From positions 1 through 41,816 of the forward strand of contig JAAYMK010000018.1 in the NCBI GenBank assembly GCA_012521405.1: a stretch of 41,816 nucleotides of DNA, in the 5' to 3' direction. The first letter of the stretch is position 1. Each line of letters opens with the position of its first letter. The notes under the pieces were generated by a model, which ran no database searches, was not told where the DNA came from, and was given only the letters and a program-made list of their open reading frames with translations. This stretch comes from Bacillota bacterium (GTDB lineage Bacteria; Bacillota; Dethiobacteria; Dethiobacterales; Dethiobacteraceae). Positions 33,531 to 41,803 of this stretch are shown piece after piece. The position numbers and the translations under genes are program-made.

Positions 33531-33757
33531 ATGGCAAAAAAGCTTGATCTGAAAAAATCTGTCCGCGACTTATGCCGGGAGAATCCGGAAATAGCGGAAA
33601 TTATGAAAGCACTGGGGTTTGAGAATATTACAAACCCGGCTATGCTAAATTCGGTGGGCAGGTTTATGACCATCCCGCAAGGGGCAGCCATGCGGGGGAT
33701 CGATTTAGAAAAAATTAAAATGGAATTTAGGAACAGGGGATACACAATCAGCGAATA
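33531..33757 (+). CDS. DUF1858 domain protein
   Basis: A 75-aa protein from ATG 33531; AAGGAAGG stands 11 bases upstream, and GTG 33525 is an alternative with 5 bases spacing. LDLKKSVRDLCRENPEIAEIMKALGFENITNPAMLNSVGRFMTIPQGA is the DUF1858 pattern, related to the N-terminal domain of ScdA/RIC-type proteins. It is 19 bases upstream of a DUF438-hemerythrin gene. This pairing is frequent in anaerobes and fits response to nitric oxide or oxygen, but the function is not established. Confidence 0.85.
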
Positions 33758-33776
33758 AATAAAAGGAAGTGATAAG

Positions 33777-35006
33777 ATGAGCGAAATTATTAATAACCGT
33801 GAATACCGGCAAAAAGTTTTAAAAGAGCTGATTATGGAGCTGCATGACGGGAAAAGCGTAGATGAGGTTAAAGAGCGTTTTGCCAAGTTAATTGAAGGCG
33901 TTTCTACTGCGGAAATTTCGGAAATGGAACAAGCTTTAATTGCAGAAGGTATGCCGGTGGAAGAGATCCAGCGGCTGTGTGATGTTCATGCCGCCGTCTT
34001 CAAAGGTTCAATTGAAGATATTCATAAACCTGATACCCTGACGGAAATCCCAGGACATCCTCTACATACTTTCAAGCAAGAAAACAGGGCACTGGAGAAG
34101 CTTATTGATGAAAAAATTCTGCCCCTGGTGGACAGTTTTACCCGGGATGACAGTGAGGACAATGTCCGCTCCTTAGCTGCTGCTTTTGCCGAGCTTGGGG
34201 AAATTGACAAGCATTATGCACGCAAGGAAAATCTGCTTTTTCCCTACCTGGAAAAGTACGGTATTACGGCGCCGCCCAAAGTAATGTGGGGAGTGGATGA
34301 TGAAATCCGCGCCGGCATTAAAGAAGTGCGCAGAATGCTGGCTGCTTACAGTGGTAATAAGGACCAGTTGGCGGCAAAGGCCAGGGCGGCGGTGGATAGG
34401 GTAAAAGAAATGATTTACAAAGAGGAAAATATTCTCTTCCCCTTGGTGGCAGATACCCTGGCGGAAGATGAATGGATTAGAATTGAAGAAGAAAGCGAAG
34501 AGATTGGATATACCCTTTATCAACCAAAGGTAAAATGGCAACCTGCCAGGGTAGATGTGGAAGCCAAAGAACTGGCCCAAGGAGAAAAACCTGTTGATGA
34601 GGGTTATATAAAATTTGCTACTGGCATTTTGAAGCCGGAAGAAATTTACGCTATTTTTAATACTTTGCCCATAGACATTACTTTTGTGGACAAGGATGGG
34701 GCCGTAAAATTTTTTTCCCAAGGTAAAGAACGAATTTTTGCCCGTCCCAAGACCATTATCGGCCGGCAGGTAGCAAACTGCCATCCCCCTGCCAGTGTGC
34801 ATATTGTAGAAAAAATCGTGGAGGATTTACAGGCGGGAAGAAAAGATCATGAGGATTTTTGGCTGCGCATGGGGGATAAATATGTGTTTATTCGCTATTT
34901 TGCCGTCAGGAATGAAGATAATGAATTTTTGGGCGTGGTGGAGGTAACCCAAGATATCGCCCCACTGCAGGCCATTAGCGGTGAAAAAAGGCTGCTTGAT
35001 GAATAA
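33777..35006 (+). CDS. DUF438-hemerythrin-PAS protein
   Basis: A 409-aa protein. DUF438 occupies about 15-80 (LIMELHDGKSVDEVKERFAKLIEGVS). A hemerythrin HHE domain spans about 95-225 with HPLHTFKQENRALE, HYARKENLLFPYLEKYGI and MIYKEENILFPLV supplying His and Glu ligands for a di-iron site. A PAS-like domain lies at about 285-395 (LPIDITFVDKDGAVKFFSQG, GRQVANCHPP, VEVTQDI). ATG 33777 follows AAAGGAAGTGATAAG. Family members are thought to sense or handle O2 or NO, in keeping with the FprA gene 5.4 kb downstream; the partner is the small DUF1858 protein. Confidence 0.88.
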   Translation: MSEIINNREYRQKVLKELIMELHDGKSVDEVKERFAKLIEGVSTAEISEMEQALIAEGMPVEEIQRLCDVHAAVFKGSIEDIHKPDTLTEIPGHPLHTFKQENRALEKLIDEKILPLVDSFTRDDSEDNVRSLAAAFAELGEIDKHYARKENLLFPYLEKYGITAPPKVMWGVDDEIRAGIKEVRRMLAAYSGNKDQLAAKARAAVDRVKEMIYKEENILFPLVADTLAEDEWIRIEEESEEIGYTLYQPKVKWQPARVDVEAKELAQGEKPVDEGYIKFATGILKPEEIYAIFNTLPIDITFVDKDGAVKFFSQGKERIFARPKTIIGRQVANCHPPASVHIVEKIVEDLQAGRKDHEDFWLRMGDKYVFIRYFAVRNEDNEFLGVVEVTQDIAPLQAISGEKRLLDE

Positions 35007-35029
35007 AAGTAAAAACAAGCCGGAAAGCT

Positions 35030-35060
35030 ACCGGCCGGAATATTCCGGCCGGTTTTATTT
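35030..35060 (+). terminator. Palindromic terminator after the DUF438 gene
   Basis: A perfect 24-base palindrome (35030-35053) with ACCGGCCGG arms, followed by a T-rich tract. With almost no loop, it would fold with a small AT loop in the centre. Confidence 0.82.
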
Positions 35061-35232
35061 TTGCTGTGCCGGTAAGGCGGCGCATCTACCGGAAGCGGCG
35101 GGGAGGTGCTGCGTCCGACTAAAGACAGCAGAATCTAAGGCTTGCCTGTCAGGGCATAAAATGGTATAAATCTTTTAATATTTGCTTTAATTCCGGAAAA
35201 AGCAAGCAGAACATGAGGAAGAGGGATACAGC

Positions 35233-35877
35233 ATGGCTTTAATGGGGATCTTTGTAAGTTCTTTTTTAATTGGCTTTTCAGGGGCAATGATGCCCGGGCC
35301 GCTTTTAGGAGTTACCATTGACGGCAGCCTAAAAAAAGGCTGGACTGCCGGGCCCGTTATCGTCCTGGGACATGGAATACTGGAATTATTTCTGATTATG
35401 CTGATGATATTTGGGCTGAGGGATTTTTTTGCCAAACAGCATGTTGCCGGATTTATCGGTTTGTTTGGCGGTGCTTATCTTGCCTGGATGGGTTACGGCA
35501 TGATTAAATCCGGGTTGAATAAATCCGTGTCTTTAGAGACTGCGGGCACCGGAAGAAGTATAGACACAAAAAATCTGATTTTAGCCGGCATAGTTGTCAG
35601 TGCCAGCAATCCCTATTTTATACTCTGGTGGGCGACAACAGGCATGGAATCGATACGCCTGTCCTACGCCCTGGGACTGTCCGGTGTTTTCTGCTTTTTT
35701 TGCGGACATATCCTTTCGGATTTTGTCTGGTATACGGCGGTTTCTACGGCTTTATCCCGGGGCAGGAAACTCTTGCGTGCCGGTGTGTATCACTGGCTAA
35801 TCATAATTTTAGGCGCCTTTATCTTGGTATTTGCCTGCTATTTTCTGCTAAATGGGTGGCTGATGCTCCGCCATTAA
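35233..35877 (+). CDS. LysE-family transporter
   Basis: A 214-aa inner-membrane protein with about six hydrophobic segments. It opens FVSSFLIGFSGAMMPGPLLGVTIDGSLKKGW, matching the LysE/RhtB GxxxPGP motif region, and continues with GHGILELFLIM and LVSASNPYFILWWATTG (here VVSASNPYFILWW). Family members export amino acids or related small molecules; the substrate is unknown here. ATG 35233 follows GAGGAAGAGGG. It lies upstream of the glycyl radical gene pair but separate from it by 200 bases with its own promoter. Confidence 0.9.
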   Translation: MALMGIFVSSFLIGFSGAMMPGPLLGVTIDGSLKKGWTAGPVIVLGHGILELFLIMLMIFGLRDFFAKQHVAGFIGLFGGAYLAWMGYGMIKSGLNKSVSLETAGTGRSIDTKNLILAGIVVSASNPYFILWWATTGMESIRLSYALGLSGVFCFFCGHILSDFVWYTAVSTALSRGRKLLRAGVYHWLIIILGAFILVFACYFLLNGWLMLRH

Positions 35878-35954
35878 GCCCGGTTTACAAGCATTGGCGG
35901 CAATATAAAAAAATATTATAGGGGCAGAAGTGACCGTTTTGCAACTTTTCTAAA

Positions 35955-35990
35955 GATAGTGATTGCTATCCGGCGGAAAAAGACTATAAT
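35955..35990 (+). promoter_or_regulatory. Promoter of the glycyl radical operon with inverted repeat
   Basis: TTGCTA (35963-35968), 16-base spacer and TATAAT (35985-35990). GATAG (35955-35959) - 6 bases - CTATC (35966-35970) is an inverted repeat overlapping the -35 box and a candidate operator. Confidence 0.6.
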
Positions 35991-36016
35991 ATTTGTAAAA
36001 GGTAAATATTTTTGAA

Positions 36017-36051
36017 GATTGTTACGACATTGCTTAGTTAAGCTAACAATC
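36017..36051 (+). promoter_or_regulatory. Leader hairpin of the glycyl radical operon
   Basis: GATTGTTA (36017-36024) pairs with TAACAATC (36044-36051). Inside it GCTT (36032-36035) and AAGC (36040-36043) form a small stem. It lies between the promoter and the GTG at 36078 and may be an operator or an mRNA structure. It is not followed by T, so it is not a terminator. Confidence 0.5.
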
Positions 36052-36077
36052 AAATTAAAGAAAAGGCAGGTTCAATT

Positions 36078-37037
36078 GTGGAGTACAAAAATGTAACAGG
36101 ATGCATCTATGACATTCAAGGTTATGCCGTACACGACGGGCCGGGAATTCGCACCACAGTTTATACTAAAGGCTGCCCTTTGCGCTGCCTCTGGTGCCAT
36201 AGCCCGGAATCGCAGCACCAGGAGTTTGAACTGGGTTATTTACCGGTAAAATGCATCGGCGCAGACATCTGCCAAAACGCATGTATCAATGCCTGCCCGG
36301 AAAAGGCAATTACAAGGGGGGAACCTGTAGAGGCCACTGATAAGCCGGGACTGATGCAAAAAGCAAAAATTGATCGCTCCCGCTGCACAAATTGTTTAAA
36401 GTGTACAGAAGTATGTATTACGAAGGCACTCTACTCTTCCGGTTGGGAGACAACAGTTGACGAGGTATATGAACGTGTAATGAAAGATCGGGGCTTCTTT
36501 CAGAACGGCGGGGGGATAACAATTTCAGGCGGGGAGGCGATGGCGCAGTTTGCATTCACCTATAATTTAGCGAAAAAATTGAAGGACAGCGGCATCCATA
36601 TTTGCCTTGATACTTCAGGTTATGCGGCAACGGAATTGTACGCAAAGATTTTGCCGTATATTGACTTATTTTTATATGACATCAAGCATATGGATTCTCT
36701 AATGCATAAAAAACTAACAGGAGTTGGCAATGAGCTGATCCTGAAAAATGCCCGCTTTTTGGCGGAACACAAAGCTGCGCTGCAAATCCGCGTCCCTGTT
36801 ATTCCCAGGTTAAATGATAAGGAAACAAATTTGCGGCAGACGGCGGAGTTTTGTGTAACACTGGGAAGCGCGGTGAAATTGGTTCAGCTCTTGCCGTATC
36901 ACAAGACGGGGCGTACCAAGTATGACCGCTTGGGATGGCGTTATAAATTGCCCCATCTTGAACCTCCCGATGATGATTTTATGCACAAAGTTCTCGAGCT
37001 GTTTCAAAGTTATGGGCTTAATTGCCAATTACATTAA
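36078..37037 (+). CDS. Glycyl radical enzyme activating enzyme
   Basis: Radical SAM activase of 319 aa that installs the glycyl radical on the enzyme encoded next. Radical SAM cluster Cys33-x3-Cys37-x2-Cys40 (GCPLRCLWCH). A ferredoxin-like insert (about 55-118) carries Cys59/65/69/73 and Cys103/106/109/113, enough for two extra [4Fe-4S] clusters. Such inserts occur in activases of the diol dehydratase, CutC and decarboxylase groups, and are absent from PflA. GGGITISGGEAMAQ is the conserved SAM-binding segment. The start is GTG 36078 after AAGGCAGGT. The order activase then enzyme suggests co-expression. Confidence 0.93.
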   Translation: MEYKNVTGCIYDIQGYAVHDGPGIRTTVYTKGCPLRCLWCHSPESQHQEFELGYLPVKCIGADICQNACINACPEKAITRGEPVEATDKPGLMQKAKIDRSRCTNCLKCTEVCITKALYSSGWETTVDEVYERVMKDRGFFQNGGGITISGGEAMAQFAFTYNLAKKLKDSGIHICLDTSGYAATELYAKILPYIDLFLYDIKHMDSLMHKKLTGVGNELILKNARFLAEHKAALQIRVPVIPRLNDKETNLRQTAEFCVTLGSAVKLVQLLPYHKTGRTKYDRLGWRYKLPHLEPPDDDFMHKVLELFQSYGLNCQLH

Positions 37038-37074
37038 AAAAATGCGCCTGGCCAGGTGCGGGATGGAGGTTTTT

Positions 37075-39552
37075 ATGACAACAACCTTTATGTCAAAATT
37101 TGATTTGCCAATTTCTGAGCGGATTAAAGCACTTAAGGAAAAACGGGAACGAATTAACAAGGATATGCGTTTAAACTTTGAACGCAATCGGATTATCACC
37201 GAGTATTACAAGAACCATGAAAAAGAGTACCCGATATTAAAGCGCGCCGGTTTCCTCTATGAGTGGTGTGCAACACGGGAGATAAATATTGATGATGACG
37301 ATATTTTCCTCGGTGACGGCGGACCGCGTTGCCGTACGGTGCACTTTGATATTGAGCAAACCAGCCAAACCTGGATCCGTAGCTGTTTTGGCGATACTGA
37401 TGAGCGGTTCCGTGCCGCCTGGCAGGTGCCGGGCAGTGTCTGGGTAGACGATGAAGATCGCCAGTGGATTCTAGAAGCTGCTGATTACTGGAAAGATAAA
37501 GATATAGCAGCCACAGCCCGCGGTTTGTTCCCGCCGGAGTTCTTTGAAAGGATGGGGCCCTTTGTCGAGCATTTGGCCGGCTCATACCCGGGTCATTTCA
37601 ACCCCAATTACGAACGGGCAGTGACGGTAGGGTTTGGCGCAGTGCGCCGGACCGCCTTGGAAAAGCTGGAGGAAATACGGAAACATACCACAGCCGATAA
37701 TGTGCGCAGTGAATTATTTTACCGCGCCATCATTAAGGTTTGCGACGGCATGATCCTCATGAGCAAGCGTTACGCCGAGGCGTGCCGTAAAAAAGCGGAA
37801 ACGGCACCGACACCGGAGCGTCGTGCAGAACTTTTGCGCATGGCTGATTCCTGCGACTGGATTATTGAAAACCCCGCCAGGAACTTGTGGGAAGCTCTCC
37901 AAACCATGCTCTTCTACCAGTACCTGCTCATTGCCGACGGTACGCACTGGGCGGATTCTCCGGGCCTTATTGACAGTTTCCTGGGGCCTATTTTGGAAAA
38001 CGATCTCAAAAACGGTACCTTGACCCCTGAACAGGCGCAGGAATTGTTTGATGCTTATTTGCTGCAAGTGGGCAACCAAATTATTATGTTCCCTAAACCC
38101 ACAAACGATCAGCTCATTGAAGCTCATGAAAACGGGAAAACATTTTTTGACCTGCAGGGCGGTGCACAAAATATTGCCGCCGGCAGCCTCATAACCATTG
38201 GCGGCCAGAAAGCCGACGGTTCCGGCGACTACAATCTGGCCACTGAAATGATGCTCCTGTCATATTACCGGCTGCGCGTAGCCGAGCCGAGCTTGGCGCT
38301 GCGGATCAATAAACATACCCCTGATCGTATTTGGGAGTTGGCCATTGCCTGCAGTATCCGTTCGGGAGGTATGCCCCAGTTCAATAATGACGATGTCATT
38401 ATCCAGACCATGCTGGATAAGGGCGTACCGCTGGAGGACGCCAGGCGCTATGCTATTTTCGGCTGTGTGGAACCGGCCGTTAGCGGTAAAGAATGGTCCA
38501 TGGCAGCCAACTGCGGCGGTTTTGGCGGCGGTGCCAGCCTGGTGGATATTCTCCAATATGTCATTTACGGTAATGTCAATCCCATGACGGGCGCCAAAGG
38601 AATGCTGCCATGTAAAAAACTTTATGAATATGAGTCCTTTGAGGAACTGCAGGCCGAGTTTGAGCGGCAAATCAAACACTATCTTGATTACCAGGCAAGA
38701 CTATATCATTTTGCCGCCCTGGTCTTTAACCATGAGTGGCCGTGTCTCTCTGCTTCGGTGATGACGGAAGGCTGCATCGAATCAGGTAAGGATGTTACCT
38801 GGGGCGGTGCCAAGTACAACGGTATGGGGTCCATGTTTAGCGCCGTAGGTTCGGTGGCAGACAGCCTGATGACAATCAAAAAACTTTGCTTTGACGACAA
38901 AACTGTTTCCACAAAAGAGCTCTATGATGCCCTGTGCGCCAATTGGGAAGGTTATGAACTGCTGCGGCAACGTATCTTAAACGAAGTACCCTTCTACGGC
39001 AACGATCTCGATGAGCCCGATGCCATCATGCAATGGTTTACCAACTTCTATGCAGACTATTATAATTCGCGTCCGGGAGTTAATAACGGCACCAATAACT
39101 GCGGCGCCCTGGATCTTTATTGGGTGGCCGCCGGTAAAAGGGCTTGGGCCACACCGGACGGCAGAAAAGCAGGAGAGCCGCTGTCACATTCAAGTGACCC
39201 GCGTCAAAGCGCTGTGAAAAACGGGCCCTTGGCTTATGTGAAGAGTGTGGCTAAACTGCCGTGGGATAAAATGCGCTGTGGCGGAGCCATTAATGTGCGC
39301 CTTGATGCCAATTCCGTCCGGAGTGAAGATGCCATCTCCAAGGTGCGGAAACTGATTGAAGCGTACTTTGCCATGGGGGGAATCCAGTTCCACTTCACGG
39401 TGGCGGATACAGAAGTTTTGCGCGCAGCCCAGAAAAACCCTGAAGATTACAAAGACTTAATTGTGCGCATTGCCGGCTTCTCCGCTTACTTCACACACCT
39501 GCCCTTTGACATGCAGGAAGACTATATTAACAGAGTTGAGCTTGGAGTATAA
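37075..39552 (+). CDS. Glycyl radical enzyme of unknown substrate
   Basis: An 825-aa glycyl radical enzyme from ATG 37075, which follows GGAGGTTTTT; the frame runs back to 36922 inside the activase gene. The thiyl site is FGC464VE466P, the C-x-E motif of diol dehydratases, CutC and related lyases, and not the Cys-Cys of pyruvate formate-lyase. The glycyl loop is RIAG801FSAYF near the C-terminus. The region GGIQFHFTVAD before it corresponds to the usual GG-x-x-x-QFNV. The PFL-type N-terminal region and WWASNG-like contacts are replaced. There are no microcompartment, transporter or dehydrogenase genes adjacent, so the substrate cannot be read from context. Candidates include dehydration, C-N, C-S or decarboxylation chemistry. 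Confidence 0.93.
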   Translation: MTTTFMSKFDLPISERIKALKEKRERINKDMRLNFERNRIITEYYKNHEKEYPILKRAGFLYEWCATREINIDDDDIFLGDGGPRCRTVHFDIEQTSQTWIRSCFGDTDERFRAAWQVPGSVWVDDEDRQWILEAADYWKDKDIAATARGLFPPEFFERMGPFVEHLAGSYPGHFNPNYERAVTVGFGAVRRTALEKLEEIRKHTTADNVRSELFYRAIIKVCDGMILMSKRYAEACRKKAETAPTPERRAELLRMADSCDWIIENPARNLWEALQTMLFYQYLLIADGTHWADSPGLIDSFLGPILENDLKNGTLTPEQAQELFDAYLLQVGNQIIMFPKPTNDQLIEAHENGKTFFDLQGGAQNIAAGSLITIGGQKADGSGDYNLATEMMLLSYYRLRVAEPSLALRINKHTPDRIWELAIACSIRSGGMPQFNNDDVIIQTMLDKGVPLEDARRYAIFGCVEPAVSGKEWSMAANCGGFGGGASLVDILQYVIYGNVNPMTGAKGMLPCKKLYEYESFEELQAEFERQIKHYLDYQARLYHFAALVFNHEWPCLSASVMTEGCIESGKDVTWGGAKYNGMGSMFSAVGSVADSLMTIKKLCFDDKTVSTKELYDALCANWEGYELLRQRILNEVPFYGNDLDEPDAIMQWFTNFYADYYNSRPGVNNGTNNCGALDLYWVAAGKRAWATPDGRKAGEPLSHSSDPRQSAVKNGPLAYVKSVAKLPWDKMRCGGAINVRLDANSVRSEDAISKVRKLIEAYFAMGGIQFHFTVADTEVLRAAQKNPEDYKDLIVRIAGFSAYFTHLPFDMQEDYINRVELGV

Positions 39553-39562
39553 CGATAATAAG

Positions 39563-39600
39563 AAAACCGCTATTTCCCCACCGGAGATAGCGGTTTTTTT
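39563..39600 (+). terminator. Terminator of the glycyl radical operon
   Basis: AAAACCGCTAT (39563-39573) pairs with ATAGCGGTTTT (39587-39597), followed by T. Possibly bidirectional. Confidence 0.9.
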
Positions 39601-39673
39601 CTGAATAAGAAATTGTATCAAACTAATTTTTTGTTTTCTACGGAATTTAAAAGGAATTAGTCGCGTCTAATAC

Positions 39674-40204
39674 TTACAGGCGTTCCGTGCATTGTTTTAG
39701 AAAGCCTAAAATTTTAATAACCAGAATGATATTAGCAAATAATAAGCCAAGTATGGCAAGCACTGCCAGTGGTGGCATAATAACCAGAAAGAGTGTAACC
39801 AAGGTAGCAATTAACAGTAGCCGGTATTGTTCCCAGCGCCTTTCTGCTTCTTCTGCTAAATCTGATTGCCCTGCATATGTTGCCATTTCACTGATCCCCA
39901 TAAAAAGATGATAAACCAGAAACCAGGTGGCGATTATTGAGACAATACTAATTAAGATAACAAACAAATAGGAACGGAAACCTGGTTCTGCTTGTGGCTC
40001 ATAAAAAGAAAAAAGGGAGAAAAGAATCATCAGCAAATTAAATTTACCGGCCTGCTTAAAATGCTCACTCTCAGCCTGTAGAGCGCTAATGCCTATGGCA
40101 AAAAAGATGTGCCCAAGGATATCAGGTAAAATATCAAAACCGTTGATGCGAAAATCCAACATCGTCAACAAAAATCCCCAGTAAAAATTTCTAAAAGCAC
40201 CCAC
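39674..40204 (-). CDS. Small multipass membrane protein
   Basis: A 176-aa protein with about four to five hydrophobic segments: GFLLTML/ILPDILGHIFFAIGISAL, LLMILFSLFSFY, SYLFVILISIVSIIATWFLVYHLF, and the long final pair LLLIATLVTLFLVIMPPLAVLAILGLLFANIILVIKIL. GTG 40204 (VGAFRN) is chosen because an AAAGGAG site lies 12 bases upstream; the frame extends to 40261 without a better site. No family is recognised. It converges with the glycyl radical operon and is divergent from fprA. Confidence 0.65.
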   Translation of the reverse strand: MGAFRNFYWGFLLTMLDFRINGFDILPDILGHIFFAIGISALQAESEHFKQAGKFNLLMILFSLFSFYEPQAEPGFRSYLFVILISIVSIIATWFLVYHLFMGISEMATYAGQSDLAEEAERRWEQYRLLLIATLVTLFLVIMPPLAVLAILGLLFANIILVIKILGFLKQCTERL

Positions 40205-40409
40205 GTAATTTGTTTTCTCCTTTCTTAATTTTTTATTCCTCGACAGGGCAACGTGCAGCATATATAATTATACTAAATTTCCAAAATTTTTCTTGTATTT
40301 TTTTCTTTTGCCTTGGTAAAAGTATACGCCTGCAAAAAATGGGTATTAAAAATGAAGAGTGAGCTCTTTGGAAATGGTGGTTTAGTAAAATTGAAAGGAG
40401 TTAAAACCT

Positions 40410-41597
40410 GTGAAAAAGAAGATTAAGAATAATGTATATTGGGTAGGCAAAGTGGATTGGGAGTTGAGGAAATTCCACGGTGATGAGTATTCGACCCACA
40501 GAGGCTCCACATATAATTCATATCTAATACAGGAGGAAAAGACTGTTCTCATTGATACAGTCTGGACTCCTTTTGCCAAGGAGTTTATTACTAATCTGGC
40601 GGCAGAAATAGATTTAAAGCAAATAGACTGCATTGTTGCCAACCATGGTGAGGTTGATCACAGCGGGGCCTTGCCGCTTTTAATGGAACAGATACCTGAT
40701 GTGCCCATTTACTGCACGGCAAATGCCGTAAAATCCCTAAAGGGGCAATTTCATCAGGATTGGAATTTTCAGGTGGTGAAAACCGGGGACAAGTTGGAAT
40801 TGGGCAATGGTAAAGAATTGATTTTTGTGGAAATGCCGATGCTGCATTGGCCAGACAGCATGGCCGCATACATGACCGGCGACAATATTCTTTTCAGTAA
40901 CGATGCCTTTGGCCAGCACCTGGCAACGGAAGAGCTTTTTAATGACTTGGTGGACCAGTGTGCTTTGTTTGAGGAGTCCATAAAGTACTATGCCAACATC
41001 TTGACCCCGTTCAGCAGGATTTTAAAAAAGAAACTGGAAGAGATTCTGGCATTAAATCTTAAAATCGATCTCATTGCTACTAGCCATGGTGTGGTCTGGC
41101 GGGACAACCCCATGCAGATCGTGGAAAAATATGCGCAATGGTGCGATGATTACCAGGAGAACCAGATCTCAGTGATCTACGATACCATGTGGGGAGGCAC
41201 AAAAAGACTGGCGGAAAAAATCGCTGAGGGAATTTACAGTGCAGATCCCACCGTTAAAATCAAGGTTATTAACATCGCCAAAACTGATGTCAATGATGCC
41301 ATTACCGAGGTGTTTAAGTCCAAAACGATAGCTGTAGGTTCGCCCACCATAAACAGGACTATTTTACATTCTGTGGCCGGCTTCCTTGAGTTAATGAAAG
41401 GATTAGGCTTTAAAAAGAAAAAAGCAGCTGCCTTTGGCTGTTACGGCTGGAGTGGAGAAGCGGTAAAGTATCTTTCCGAATTATTGGAAAAGGCCGGCTT
41501 CCAGCTTATTAATGAAGGGCTGAAAACTACCTGGTATCCCGACAACGACCAGCAACTTGCTGCCGTCGACTTTGGCAAAAAAATAGCAAAGGCCTGA
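40410..41597 (+). CDS. FprA-type flavodiiron protein
   Basis: A 395-aa A-type flavoprotein that reduces O2 to water and/or NO to N2O in anaerobes. The metallo-beta-lactamase-like domain (about 1-250) has ligands His79-x-Glu81-x-Asp83-His84 (NHGEVDHSG), a later His in MLHWPDSM, Asp in SNDAFGQH and His in TSHGVVWRDNP. The flavodoxin domain (about 255-395) begins SVIYDTMWGGTKRLAEKIAEG with the FMN phosphate loop and contains GSPTINRTIL and GCYGWSGEAVK. The start is GTG 40410 after AAAGGAG. It fits the oxidative/nitrosative defence suggested by the DUF438 gene upstream. Confidence 0.94.
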   Translation: MKKKIKNNVYWVGKVDWELRKFHGDEYSTHRGSTYNSYLIQEEKTVLIDTVWTPFAKEFITNLAAEIDLKQIDCIVANHGEVDHSGALPLLMEQIPDVPIYCTANAVKSLKGQFHQDWNFQVVKTGDKLELGNGKELIFVEMPMLHWPDSMAAYMTGDNILFSNDAFGQHLATEELFNDLVDQCALFEESIKYYANILTPFSRILKKKLEEILALNLKIDLIATSHGVVWRDNPMQIVEKYAQWCDDYQENQISVIYDTMWGGTKRLAEKIAEGIYSADPTVKIKVINIAKTDVNDAITEVFKSKTIAVGSPTINRTILHSVAGFLELMKGLGFKKKKAAAFGCYGWSGEAVKYLSELLEKAGFQLINEGLKTTWYPDNDQQLAAVDFGKKIAKA

Positions 41598-41613
41598 TAC
41601 AAATTATCTTATG

Positions 41614-41649
41614 AGAAAAACCGTTTGTCATGGCACAGACGGTTTTTCT
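41614..41649 (+). terminator. Terminator after fprA
   Basis: AGAAAAACCGT (41614-41624) pairs with ACGGTTTTTCT (41639-41649), with inner TGT/ACA. A/T ends suggest it can act in both directions. Confidence 0.88.
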
Positions 41650-41746
41650 GGTTTTAATTGCTTTCTCCCTTTTGTACTCATATTCATGATTTGTTAGTGT
41701 AAAATTACTATAGGTTTTTGAAGGAAAAATCTATTTAAAATAGAAA

Positions 41747-41803
41747 GAGGAACCTCACATTCTAGCAGAATGAATACCCCCTAAAAGGAGGCGGAGGTTC
41801 CTC
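41747..41803 (+). promoter_or_regulatory. Inverted repeat that may cover the ribosome binding site of the next gene
   Basis: GAGGAACCTC (41747-41756) and GAGGTTCCTC (41794-41803) form a 10-bp stem, with an inner ATTCT-AGC-AGAAT hairpin (41759-41771). The 3' arm lies just before the ATG at 41804 and next to AAAGGAGGCGGAGG, so folding would hide the ribosome binding site. Such sequestering stems are known at insertion sequence ends, where they block translation from readthrough transcripts. Confidence 0.5.

Noticed and set aside
36922-37074. Upstream extension of the glycyl radical enzyme frame
   Set aside because: It overlaps the end of the activase gene, and ATG 37075 has a strong GGAGG site directly upstream.
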